DNA of 53,403 nucleotides from Desulfovibrio oxyclinae DSM 11498 (GTDB taxonomy: Bacteria; Desulfobacterota; Desulfovibrionia; Desulfovibrionales; Desulfovibrionaceae): NCBI RefSeq assembly GCF_000375485.1, contig NZ_AQXE01000004.1:104125-157527 (forward strand), written 5' to 3'. The notes beneath the pieces were generated by a model. The model did not search any database. It saw nothing but the letters and a program-made list of their open reading frames with translations, and had not been told where the DNA came from. The position numbers and the translations under genes were made by a program. This document shows, in pieces, positions 36,292 to 44,539 of the stretch (the stretch's first letter is position 1; each line of letters begins with the position of its first letter).

Positions 36292-36663
36292 ATGAGACCA
36301 GACTTCGAGAAGATGAACGGCTTGGTTCCCGCCATCGCACAGGACGCCGAAAGCGGCGAAGTCCTGATGATGGCTTACATGAACGAGGAATCGTGGGATA
36401 AGACGCTGGAGACGGGAGAGGTGCATTACTACTCTCGCTCGCGCAAGAAGCTTTGGCATAAGGGCGGCACTTCGGGACATGTACAGAAGCTTCATTCCAT
36501 CCGTCTGGATTGCGACGACGACACCATACTCTTGCTTATCGAACAGATCGGCGGTGCGGCCTGCCACAAGGGGTACCGCAGCTGTTTTTATCGTGAATTG
36601 AAGGACGGGGAAGTCACTGAGTGCTCCCCCGTGGTTTTTGATCCCAAGGAGGTCTACAAGTAA
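36292..36663 (+). CDS. hisI: Phosphoribosyl-AMP cyclohydrolase
   Basis: A 123-residue enzyme that opens the adenine ring of PR-AMP, step 3 of histidine synthesis. It carries [44 protein letters not shown] (zinc and magnesium aspartates) and [12 protein letters not shown] (zinc cysteine and histidine). It is the stand-alone form, without the HisE pyrophosphohydrolase. AAAGGTG precedes the ATG, and the stop overlaps the hisG start by 1 base, so the two are coupled. Confidence 0.96.
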   Translation: MRPDFEKMNGLVPAIAQDAESGEVLMMAYMNEESWDKTLETGEVHYYSRSRKKLWHKGGTSGHVQKLHSIRLDCDDDTILLLIEQIGGAACHKGYRSCFYRELKDGEVTECSPVVFDPKEVYK

Positions 36664-37541
36664 TGTCCGGAAACAATCTTCGACTCGGTGTTCCCAAGGG
36701 TTCCCTTCAGGAAGCAACGACCAAACTGTTCGCCAAGGCCGGCTGGAACATCCGTCTGCACCACCGGAATTACTTCCCCGACATCGATGACCCCGAACTG
36801 ACCTGCTCCCTCGCTCGCGCGCAGGAGATGGGCATGTACGTGGAGCGCGGCACCTTCGACGTGGGACTGACCGGTAAGGACTGGGTCATGGAGAACAGCT
36901 CCGACGTGGTCGTCGTGGACGACCTCATGTACTCCAAGGTCTCCAATCGTCCGGCCCGCTGGGTGCTCTGCGTCAACGGCAGCTCCCCCTTCAAGCGCCC
37001 CGAGGACCTCGAAGGCTGCAAGATCGCCACCGAGCTCGTCGGTTTCACCAAAAGCTACTTCGAGTCCATCGGGGTGAACGTGGAAGTCATGTTTTCCTGG
37101 GGAACCACCGAAGCCAAGGTGGTGGAAGGCCTCTGCGACGCCATCGTGGAGATCACCGAGACCGGCACAACCATCAAGGCCAACGGCCTGCGCATCATCG
37201 CCGAACTGATGCAGACCAACACTCAGCTCATCGCCAACAAGGACGCCTGGAACGATCCGTGGAAGCGCAAGAAGATCGAAGAGATAAACATGCTGCTTCA
37301 GGGCGCCCTCAGGGCCGAGAAGATGGTCGGTCTCAAGATGAACCTGCCCAAGGACAAGATGGCCGACGCACAGGACCTGCTGCCCGCCGTCACCTCGCCC
37401 ACCGTGGCCGAACTCCAGGACGGCAGCTGGCTTTCGGTGGAAATCGTCATTGAAGAAGCCGTGGTGCGCGACATCATCCCCCAGCTCAAAGACCTCGGCG
37501 CGGAAGGCATCATCGAATATCCGCTCAACAAAGTCGTCTAA
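36663..37541 (+). CDS. hisG: ATP phosphoribosyltransferase, long form
   Basis: A 292-residue enzyme for the first step of histidine synthesis. The N-terminal [13 protein letters not shown] block, the GLTGKDWV segment and the PRPP loop [16 protein letters not shown] are present. The length includes the C-terminal ACT-like regulatory domain of the HisZ-independent form, so it can be feedback-inhibited by histidine. It starts on the last base of the hisI stop and ends 19 bases before a strong terminator. Other his genes are not in the window. Confidence 0.97.
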   Translation: MSGNNLRLGVPKGSLQEATTKLFAKAGWNIRLHHRNYFPDIDDPELTCSLARAQEMGMYVERGTFDVGLTGKDWVMENSSDVVVVDDLMYSKVSNRPARWVLCVNGSSPFKRPEDLEGCKIATELVGFTKSYFESIGVNVEVMFSWGTTEAKVVEGLCDAIVEITETGTTIKANGLRIIAELMQTNTQLIANKDAWNDPWKRKKIEEINMLLQGALRAEKMVGLKMNLPKDKMADAQDLLPAVTSPTVAELQDGSWLSVEIVIEEAVVRDIIPQLKDLGAEGIIEYPLNKVV

Positions 37542-37560
37542 CAATACGCTCCACTATAGA

Positions 37561-37594
37561 AAAGGCCGCCCTCCATCTGGAGGGCGGCCTTTTT
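37561..37594 (+). terminator. Intrinsic terminator after hisG
   Basis: AAAGGCCGCCCTCC and GGAGGGCGGCCTTT pair perfectly over 14 bp around the loop ATCT and run into T residues. This is one of the strongest terminators in the window. Confidence 0.95.
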
Positions 37595-37629
37595 GTGTGA
37601 GTGTCATCTATGGCAGGGACGCACCTTTG

Positions 37630-37745
37630 CCTCCGGCGGGCCCTTCAGGCGGACCCTTTCAGGGGGACCAAAGGGGCGGGCCCCCTTTGAAATCCCTGGG
37701 TTGTCAGCAGGGTTGCAGCTGCCGGGGTCATGCGGCTCTGCCTGT
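37630..37745. repeat. Truncated third copy of the 345-bp repeat family
   Basis: It starts with the same terminal CCTCCGGCGGG as repeat copy 1 and shares AAAGGGGCGGGCCCCCTTT and TCCCTGGGTTGTCAGC with the left third of the full copies. Similarity fades after about 37745, where an A+T-richer stretch begins, so the copy is cut or has decayed there. Confidence 0.75.
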
Positions 37746-38155
37746 AACAAACTCAATTTTGGGGTGCTTGTGAAGAAGCTGATCCCTCAAGGCAACCATA
37801 CTTCTTCTCTATACTTAAAATCGTATGAGCCTTCAAACAGCCTTCTCCGTATAACAGTCTCGTTTCATGCCAATGATGTCTGGCTTCCTCCGAAGATGAC
37901 AGATAGGGGGCTGGAGTTAGAAACTTGGTAAATTCTTTTAGAAGGTAAAAAGACTAGGTTAAGAAAAGCTGTCAAAAAAGACCATAGATTTGTTCTGCAA
38001 AAGGATAGAGTGGGACAAAACCGAAAGGCTGGAAAAGAGGTTGCTTAGGTTTGTTGAGCCCGTGGCAGCTAAGAATGAATAGAAGGTGCCAAACAGGTTA
38101 TGTCTTCTTGCAGACCCTTTTCCTGATTCCATTGAAATACTGGTTGAATAGATGC
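37746..38155. other. A+T-richer stretch without an intact gene
   Basis: About 410 bases with visibly lower G+C than the surroundings. One plus-strand frame gives LPPKMTDRGLELETW, then a stop at 37929-37931, then about 38 more readable residues in the same frame to a stop at 38046-38048. This could be a decayed coding sequence of a foreign island, but I do not recognise the family. No promoter or RNA gene was picked out. Confidence 0.4.
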
Positions 38156-39184
38156 TTAAGCCTTTTGAAAAGAATCTTTTCCGGATGAGTTGTTCAAGTT
38201 CTGAAGCTTTTCGACTTCAAGGAAGAGTTGCGTAATCATGCAGATGGCAGTTTCGGGCTGCAGTCCAGGGTAAGGTTCCCAATGTGTATCAGGATTCGGA
38301 GGAGGTGCATAAAAGAGATTTCCATCCTCTCTGCCAAGAAACTCGCGAGCAACTTTTGCATTTGAATGAGCGTGTCTGGTAAATATTTCAAGCCGTGTAG
38401 GAGGAGGAAAGGTTGAATGATCTTGGAAGCTCTCTGTTCTGCTGCCAGTTTCCAAGGATGTACGAAAGAAATTGCCTGCCGCCAACTTTCTGGACCAAGG
38501 GATATCCATCCTTCCGATTTCCTGGAAGACAGCAAAGGTATCCGCCTTCAGTCGAGGATTGGGATTTCCGGATTTGAAAGCGAACTGTTCAGGATTGCTG
38601 ACGCCTAGCGCTGAAAGAAAATCGGTCCGGACATCCTTCCCAATAAGTTGTTCTTTTTCGAAAGGGCGAATAATCAGCTTTTCATTGCCGAAGCGTGCAG
38701 CGATTGAGGATACAAAGGCGTAGTAGTCACAAGGGAACTCTTGGTGAAAGCTTTCTATAAATTCAGGTATTGTCCCAGGGTTTTTGAATTTCTTCACCCG
38801 CTGGTTGTACATCGACTGAATGTGTGAATCCTGACGGCGAAGATAAATAACAAAATAAACATTCACTCCGAAAAGTGCCGTGGCGATGTCGTCGATGCTC
38901 TCCGGTTTATTGTGAAACGTTTTTGGAAACATTTCCGATGAGATAATGACATGGTTCTTGGAATTGTCGCAGTAGCGCTTCAAATAACGCCATTTTTCAA
39001 AAGTCGAATCCGCCGAATTCTCAAACCAGCTTCGGGCTAAGGGGTTGTGTGTATCTACCCCAAGCTCATTAGGATAGTATACGAAACCTTCGGAAAGTAA
39101 CGGCTCAGGGTTCTCGAAAAGAGTCTGCTGAATTGCCGTTGATCCTGTTTTGGGTATCCCGATGTGAATGTAAAGCGTGCTCAC
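38156..39184 (-). CDS. Sulfotransferase family protein
   Basis: A 342-residue protein starting at a GTG (GAGG site upstream). The 5'-phosphosulfate loop of PAPS-dependent sulfotransferases is plain: IHIGIPKTGSTAIQQ at 6-20. The second phosphate-binding segment is likely FVIYLRRQDSHIQSMYNQ. It should move sulfate from PAPS to a sugar or other hydroxyl. Base composition is lower in G+C than its neighbours, and it lies in an isolated A+T-rich patch beside a repeat copy, so acquisition by transfer is likely. A role on the surface glycan is possible but is only inferred. Confidence 0.85.
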   Translation of the reverse strand: MSTLYIHIGIPKTGSTAIQQTLFENPEPLLSEGFVYYPNELGVDTHNPLARSWFENSADSTFEKWRYLKRYCDNSKNHVIISSEMFPKTFHNKPESIDDIATALFGVNVYFVIYLRRQDSHIQSMYNQRVKKFKNPGTIPEFIESFHQEFPCDYYAFVSSIAARFGNEKLIIRPFEKEQLIGKDVRTDFLSALGVSNPEQFAFKSGNPNPRLKADTFAVFQEIGRMDIPWSRKLAAGNFFRTSLETGSRTESFQDHSTFPPPTRLEIFTRHAHSNAKVAREFLGREDGNLFYAPPPNPDTHWEPYPGLQPETAICMITQLFLEVEKLQNLNNSSGKDSFQKA

Positions 39185-39320
39185 TGTATAGTCCTCGCCT
39201 GAGTTGCAGAGGTTTTCTTGATGTTATAGCCAGATCAAAAAGTCAAGAACGCCTACATAATACGTGTAGCTGCCTATCTGTATAAACGATTGATTCTTCG
39301 ATCAAGGCAAAAACTCCCCC

Positions 39321-40931
39321 CTACACCTCACTCCAGCACCTATCGATATGCGACCGTTCGTAGGGGCTGCTGAATTTGCTGACTGTTATAGCGATGATTG
39401 CAGCTGCGGGCAGAGCCATGACGTTGGGGTCGATGAATTGAAGCATCCATGGGTAGGCGTTCGGTGTGGCGGTGGAGACGAGGGTGGGGTTTCCGGTGAG
39501 CGCTTCGCAGAGGCCGAGGCCGGAGGCGGATTTTCCGTGGATGAAGAGCATCCAGAACATGGAACAGCCGAAGCCGCCGAGCATGGAGGCGATGGCGCCG
39601 GCACGGGTCATGCCTTTCCAGAAGAGGCCGAGCAGATAGGCGGGCAGGAAGGTGGCGAGGCACAGGCCGAAGAAGAATGCGGTGGCGCGTGCGATGATGG
39701 AGCCGGGCAGCACCCAGGCCCAGACGAGGGTGATGAAGACGGTGGCGGTCACCGCGTACCGGGCCACTTTGACGGATGCGCTGGAGCTTGTTTCGGCATA
39801 CTGCTCGTAGACGTCCCGGCCAAGGGAGGTGCCGCCCACATGATATTGCGAGGCAAGCGTACTCATGGCGGCGGCAAGCATCGCGAGCAGGAAGAGTGTG
39901 GAGTACCAGTGCGGCATGATGGTCTCGATGAAGGTCGGGATGATCTTGTCGAGGTTGCCACCGGCCATCTGGATGCTTATCTTGCCGAATTGCTGATAGA
40001 ATATGGCGTTGGTAAACGCGCCGACGGAGTAGATGACTCCGGGAATCAGCAATATGAAGAGCGTTCCGTAGATGACGCCTTTTTCGAGTTCGCGATCGTT
40101 GGGCACGGTCATGAAGCGCACCACGAGCTGCGGCTGTGCGAGAACGCCGAGGCCGACGCCGTAGATAAGCGTGGTCCAGATGACCATCCACATGGGTGAG
40201 CCGGGTTCCGCGCCTTGCGTCCAGCCGTTCATGCCGAGCGCCTGAAGCTTTTCGGGCATGAGCGGCGCCATTTCGGAGAGCGTCTGGAAGCCTTCGGAGA
40301 AGCCGCCGAGCATGTTCCAGACCACATACAGGAGTACGAGCATCATGCCCACCATGATGCAGCCCTGAAACGCCTCGGTATACATGACGGCCTTCATGCC
40401 GCCCGAAATGACGTAGACGGCAAGCAGCAGCGTAAAGCCTACGAGCGCGAAGTGAAAATCCAGGCCCATGGAGACTTCGAGCATGCGGCAGATGCCGATG
40501 AGCACCGCGGCGGCGTAAAGCGGAATGAACGTGAAGATGGTTCCGCCCGCGAAGGCCTGAATGAAGCGCGATTTATAGCGTCTGCCCAGCAGTTCGGGGA
40601 AGGTTTCGGCGTTGAGGGCGAGCCCCATCCGACGGGTCCGCTTGCCGAAGATCAGCATGGCGATGACGATGCCGACCACGATGTTGAGCACCATCAGCCA
40701 GAGCAGGTCGAGGCCGAACATGGCAGACGCGCCGCCGAAGCCGATGATGGCGCTGGTGGAGATGAAGGTCGCGCCGTAGCTCATTGCCATGACGAAGGAT
40801 TTCATCTTTCTCCCGGCGAGCATATAGTCGTCGGAGCCGGTGGTTTCCTTCCAGCCACGGTAGCCGAGGTAGAAGACGACGGCGAAGTAGGCGAGGGCGG
40901 TGACGATCTTGACGGTAAGGGCGCTGGGCAT
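39321..40931 (-). CDS. Sodium:solute symporter (SSS family)
   Basis: A 536-residue membrane protein with about 13 hydrophobic segments, in the acetate/proline/pantothenate symporter family. YMLAGRKMKSFVMAMSYGAT and FISTSAIIGFGGASAMFGL are the family N-terminal blocks, and AAAMSTLASQYHVGGTSLGRD is the segment around helix 8 that helps form the sodium site. The start at MPSALTVK follows AGGAGAGG. An upstream in-frame start at 40985 is unlikely. The substrate cannot be told from the sequence. It is divergent from the HAD gene. Confidence 0.93.
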   Translation of the reverse strand: MPSALTVKIVTALAYFAVVFYLGYRGWKETTGSDDYMLAGRKMKSFVMAMSYGATFISTSAIIGFGGASAMFGLDLLWLMVLNIVVGIVIAMLIFGKRTRRMGLALNAETFPELLGRRYKSRFIQAFAGGTIFTFIPLYAAAVLIGICRMLEVSMGLDFHFALVGFTLLLAVYVISGGMKAVMYTEAFQGCIMVGMMLVLLYVVWNMLGGFSEGFQTLSEMAPLMPEKLQALGMNGWTQGAEPGSPMWMVIWTTLIYGVGLGVLAQPQLVVRFMTVPNDRELEKGVIYGTLFILLIPGVIYSVGAFTNAIFYQQFGKISIQMAGGNLDKIIPTFIETIMPHWYSTLFLLAMLAAAMSTLASQYHVGGTSLGRDVYEQYAETSSSASVKVARYAVTATVFITLVWAWVLPGSIIARATAFFFGLCLATFLPAYLLGLFWKGMTRAGAIASMLGGFGCSMFWMLFIHGKSASGLGLCEALTGNPTLVSTATPNAYPWMLQFIDPNVMALPAAAIIAITVSKFSSPYERSHIDRCWSEV

Positions 40932-41013
40932 GGCCTCTCCTGCAAAGTGATTTCGGAAAGGGATACTGGTAGTCGCCGCAACCATAACCTGTCAATCGGA
41001 CTGGAGGTAATTC

Positions 41014-41490
41014 ATGGAGATATTCATCCCCGGAATGGGCAACCTGAAGCCGGAGACGGTGGTGTTCGATTACAACGGGACCATCGCACAGGACGGAGAA
41101 CTGCTCCCCGGCGTGAGTGAGCGCATCGAACAGCTTGCAAAAGAGGCGCAGGTGGTGATTCTGACTGCGGATACGCACGGGGACTGCATCCGCAAAATGT
41201 CGGACCTGCCGGTTCTGGTGGAAGTGATTTCACCGGCCGAAGGAGTGGGCGAGGACGAAGCCAAGCTCGCCTATGTCGAATCCATTGGCGATTTTTCGTG
41301 CGTGGCCATCGGCAACGGCCGCAATGACGGTCCCATGCTCAAGGCGGCTGCCCTCGGCATTGCGGTAATCCAGCGCGAAGGGGCTTCGGTGCGCGCGCTC
41401 ATGTCTGCGGATGTGGTGGTAAACGATGTGCTCGACGCCTTCGACCTGCTGCTGCGGCCGGATCGTTTGCGTGCCACCATGCGGCGCTAG
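41014..41490 (+). CDS. HAD-superfamily protein, soluble P-type-ATPase-like
   Basis: A 158-residue protein. Motif I is FDYNGT (D19 to T23), with N in place of the usual second aspartate of HAD phosphatases. Motif II is LTADTHG (T51), motif III is within EDEAK, and motif IV is GNGRNDGPML. This set matches the small cytoplasmic 'soluble P-type ATPase' group, which looks like the phosphorylation domain of P-type ATPases without the membrane part. It may act as a phosphatase, but the substrate is unknown. CTGGAGG precedes the ATG. It stands alone, converging on the HD-GYP gene. Confidence 0.85.
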   Translation: MEIFIPGMGNLKPETVVFDYNGTIAQDGELLPGVSERIEQLAKEAQVVILTADTHGDCIRKMSDLPVLVEVISPAEGVGEDEAKLAYVESIGDFSCVAIGNGRNDGPMLKAAALGIAVIQREGASVRALMSADVVVNDVLDAFDLLLRPDRLRATMRR

Positions 41491-41508
41491 AAGCCGGGAT
41501 GGTGCGGC

Positions 41509-42285
41509 TCAGGATTCGAGCCCGTTCTCTTCGACCTCGGCAATGAAGGCTTCGACCACGTCGGCGTCCAGCGCGCCCCCGGAGTTCTCGCCGAGGATTC
41601 GGAAGGCGTCTTCCGGCGGACGGCCTCGCTGGTAGGGGCGGTCCGTCGTGATGGCGTCAAAGCAGTCGGCAACGGCAATGATGCGTGCCCCCAGCGGGAT
41701 TTCCTTTTCAGCAAGCCCGCGCGGGTAGCCCTGTCCGTCGAGCCGTTCGTGGTGGGCGTGGACGTATTCGAGCGCCGGTCCGAGGAATTCCAGCCCGGCG
41801 AGGATGTCGAATCCCCACTGCGGATGGCTGCGGATCTCCAGCATCATGGACTCGTCGGGACTCATGTCATCGTCACGGAACATGCGGTCGGAAAAGCCGA
41901 TCTTGCCGATGTCGTGCAATAGGCCGGCCACGCGAAGATTCTCGCATTCCCTGCGCGGCAGACCCATGCGACGGCCGGTGCGCATGGAGTAGGCGGCGAC
42001 GCGTTCGCCGTGGCCTTCCGTATATTGATCTCGTGCCCCAAGCGCCTGTGCGATGGAGGTCACGGTGCGCAGGGCGTTGTGCTTGATGGTCTCGTTAAGC
42101 TGCTGAAGATGCTGTTCTCTGGCCTCGATGCGGACCATCATGGTCGCCACTGCCTCGGCTATCTCCTGAATCTCCACAGGCTGTTCCGGACCGGTGAGGT
42201 CGAGAATCTCCTCGGAGTAGTTGCCCGCTGCAATGTCGCGGATGATTCGGATGAGCCGGGTTCTGGCTTCGCGAGGACCGGGCAT
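41509..42285 (-). CDS. HD-GYP domain protein (probable cyclic di-GMP phosphodiesterase)
   Basis: A 258-residue protein. Residues 10-68 look like a soluble HAMP-type linker plus coiled coil. The HD-GYP domain follows, with H124-D125 (GLLHDIGKIG) and the signature HHERLDGQGYPRG at 178-190. This form hydrolyses c-di-GMP in studied cases. There is no membrane segment or receiver domain. The start at MPGPREART lies 5 bases after the NmrA-like gene; the reading to 42432 would overlap that gene. A PilZ c-di-GMP receptor gene lies at the right end of the window. Confidence 0.88.
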   Translation of the reverse strand: MPGPREARTRLIRIIRDIAAGNYSEEILDLTGPEQPVEIQEIAEAVATMMVRIEAREQHLQQLNETIKHNALRTVTSIAQALGARDQYTEGHGERVAAYSMRTGRRMGLPRRECENLRVAGLLHDIGKIGFSDRMFRDDDMSPDESMMLEIRSHPQWGFDILAGLEFLGPALEYVHAHHERLDGQGYPRGLAEKEIPLGARIIAVADCFDAITTDRPYQRGRPPEDAFRILGENSGGALDADVVEAFIAEVEENGLES

Positions 42286-42290
42286 AGGCT

Positions 42291-43073
42291 CTACTCCGGT
42301 TCGAGGGATGCGAGATAATCGGCGTAGGAGTGAGGATCGCGGCCGGTGATGTGACGGACCGCACCGGTGACGTTTCCGGCCATGCCCCGCTTGGCGATGC
42401 GCGACAGGCTCAGGAGCATGTTGCGGGACCACTCGTCGAAACCCTGCTCGGAAAGAACGGCCAGATAATCATTTTCTTCGAGTGCTTCCGCGTTCGGTAG
42501 CTTGTCGGACACTTCACCCATCGTCTGCACGAGATCATCCATGGAAAGCCCCTGCGGTCCGGTGACGGCGTAGGTGCGGCCATTGTGAGCCTCTTTATCG
42601 GACAGGACCGCCTCAACGCACGCGGCAAGGTCGCGACCGTCAAGATAACTTACGGCCGCGTCACCGCTTGGAATGCGCAGAACGCCGTTCAGCTCGGCGG
42701 GAGTGGGCAGGGTCTGCATGAGCATGCTGGGCCGCAGGATGGTATACGGCAACCCGGATTCTTCCACGGCCAGATCCACGCGACCAAGCTCGCGCCCGAG
42801 CCGCCAGTGGGCGTCGTTGGCCGAGGCGTAAAGCGAAATCCGAACCACATGGCCGATTCCGGCTTCCTTGGCGGCGTTGACGAGGTCGAAGCCCTGCCTG
42901 ACGAGCGTTTCCTCCAGCGGGGAAACGAGCACGAGAACGTCAGCCTCGCGCATGGCCGCGACGGGGTCGGTGTCGGGCGAGTCAGTGGCGATGTCGAATC
43001 CGCTCCCGGCAAGCCCTTCTGATACGGCGCGTCCGGCAGGGGTGTCTGCTGCTGCGAGAAAGAGTCTGGTCAT
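42291..43073 (-). CDS. NmrA/SDR-like NAD(P)-binding protein
   Basis: A 260-residue atypical short-chain dehydrogenase. The N terminus MTRLFLAAADTPAGRAVSEG stands where a GXXGXXG is expected but keeps only part of it. ADVLVLVSPLEE, VVRISLYASANDAHWRLGRE, YTILRPSMLMQ and YLDGRDLAACVEAVL follow the NmrA/QOR2-type pattern. It may be a redox sensor or reductase. GGAGGG precedes the ATG. It forms a two-gene operon with the HD-GYP gene. Confidence 0.85.
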   Translation of the reverse strand: MTRLFLAAADTPAGRAVSEGLAGSGFDIATDSPDTDPVAAMREADVLVLVSPLEETLVRQGFDLVNAAKEAGIGHVVRISLYASANDAHWRLGRELGRVDLAVEESGLPYTILRPSMLMQTLPTPAELNGVLRIPSGDAAVSYLDGRDLAACVEAVLSDKEAHNGRTYAVTGPQGLSMDDLVQTMGEVSDKLPNAEALEENDYLAVLSEQGFDEWSRNMLLSLSRIAKRGMAGNVTGAVRHITGRDPHSYADYLASLEPE

Positions 43074-43153
43074 GGGGTCCCTCCGTCATGTTCTGGCCGA
43101 TTCTGATGGAGGGGGATGGTACGCGTTCACCCGGAAAAAGAAAAGGCGCAGGG

Positions 43154-43411
43154 CTAATGTGCCTCAGCGCCCTTGGGCATGGAGTCTTCCTGCTCGTCGT
43201 TCATTCGGACGATCTGGGTGCTGAAGGAAGTCTCGCCGGGCTTGCAGGACGGGCAACCGTCTGAAATGATGGCACAATGCTCATCCACTTCCTCGTCCGC
43301 GATTTCCGCGGCATCCAGAATCTTCTTGGTCTGTCCCGGCCCCCACAGGATGGGCTGGCCACATTTTCCGCATTCAACGTATATGAGATCGGGATCGTAT
43401 GTTTTTGTCAT
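43154..43411 (-). CDS. Small zinc-ribbon-like protein
   Basis: An 85-residue protein starting at MTKTYDPD. Two cysteine pairs, CGKC near residue 14 and CPSC near residue 53, could bind one zinc ion or iron-sulfur site, with a helical acidic middle (DAAEIADEEVDEHC). I do not recognise the family. Its coding region overlaps no other gene. It lies between the NmrA-like and asparaginase genes on the same strand. Confidence 0.6.
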   Translation of the reverse strand: MTKTYDPDLIYVECGKCGQPILWGPGQTKKILDAAEIADEEVDEHCAIISDGCPSCKPGETSFSTQIVRMNDEQEDSMPKGAEAH

Positions 43412-43454
43412 GCCGGGAATGTAAGCATCCTTGCCCCGGAATGCAAGGCGCGGC

Positions 43455-44456
43455 CTACTCCCATTCAACAAACAGGCGGCTGGCTTCGTCGGCGTTTTCG
43501 GCCATGGCCAGTGCCAGCATGAGACGGATGCGAGCCTTGGGGCCACCCATGCGCCGTGAAAGGATGACGCCTTTCGACTTGAGGTCCGCTCCGCCGCCGG
43601 GATAGCCGTAAATGGGCCAGACGCCGCCCTCGATGCAGCGCGTGGCCAGCACCACGGGCATTCCGGCGTCGAGGCAGCGCTGCACGCCGGGCACCGCTCC
43701 CGGGGGGATGTTGCCCGCCCCGAAGCCTTCCACCACCAGTCCGCGCGCGCCGTTTTTACGAGCCTGATCGAACGGCAGGGAGTCCATGCCGCTGTAACAG
43801 GTGATGAGGGGAACGCCCTTTTCCAGCCGTTGGGCGGGGAACTTGCGCCTCGGTTCGGCAGCCAGCGGACAGCCCGCGAGGATGACTTCCTCCCCGGCCA
43901 CGTAGCCGATGATACCGGCCTCCCGAGAGTCGAAGGCGTCCACGTTCAAGGAATTGATCTTGACCGCCTCGCGTGCGGGGAAGATACGGTCGGTCATAAG
44001 CAGGGCCGCCCCGGTGCCGGGGGGCAGCGGCAGGAGTACGGTTCTGACCGCGTTGAGCAGGTTGCGGATGCCGTCGTAGCCGGTTTCCGAATAATAACGC
44101 ATGCTTCCGGTGAGCACCACGGTCTTGCGAGTGTCCACCACCAGGTCGCACATGTAGGCGGTCTCGGCCAGCACGTCGGTGCCGTGCAGCACCACTGCGC
44201 CGAGGCAGTCGTCAGCGTCCACGGCCTGCTGCACGTCGCGTGCGAGCCGGAACATGTCCTCTGGCGTCATGTGCGGGCTTGGTTTGTCGGACCACAGTAC
44301 GGGTTCGAGGCTTACGCCGTCCGGAGGCGAGGCCAGTTCGTTGAGCAGCCGGGAAAAGTTGTTGCCGGGAGCAACGCCTTCATGCCCCTCGCCGGGGCTC
44401 ATGCCGATGGTTCCGCCTGTGAAGAATACCTTGATGACGCCGTGCCGCGTGCCCAT
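43455..44456 (-). CDS. L-asparaginase (cytoplasmic type)
   Basis: A 333-residue enzyme converting asparagine to aspartate and ammonia. The first catalytic threonine is in FFTGGTIGMS, the second triad in VVLHGTDVLAETAY, and LTGSMRYYSETGYDG follows. No signal peptide is present, so a cytoplasmic enzyme is likely. Its place beside glnD and the amtB-PII pair links it to nitrogen supply. The end falls inside the region upstream of the zinc-ribbon gene. Confidence 0.92.
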   Translation of the reverse strand: MGTRHGVIKVFFTGGTIGMSPGEGHEGVAPGNNFSRLLNELASPPDGVSLEPVLWSDKPSPHMTPEDMFRLARDVQQAVDADDCLGAVVLHGTDVLAETAYMCDLVVDTRKTVVLTGSMRYYSETGYDGIRNLLNAVRTVLLPLPPGTGAALLMTDRIFPAREAVKINSLNVDAFDSREAGIIGYVAGEEVILAGCPLAAEPRRKFPAQRLEKGVPLITCYSGMDSLPFDQARKNGARGLVVEGFGAGNIPPGAVPGVQRCLDAGMPVVLATRCIEGGVWPIYGYPGGGADLKSKGVILSRRMGGPKARIRLMLALAMAENADEASRLFVEWE

Positions 44457-44539
44457 GCCTGCCTCCGTGTTCGCTGGTTACGCGGATGCAATGGCAGAGA
44501 ACCGCGCCGCTGGCAAGTCCCCGGCATTGCAGGGCTGCC

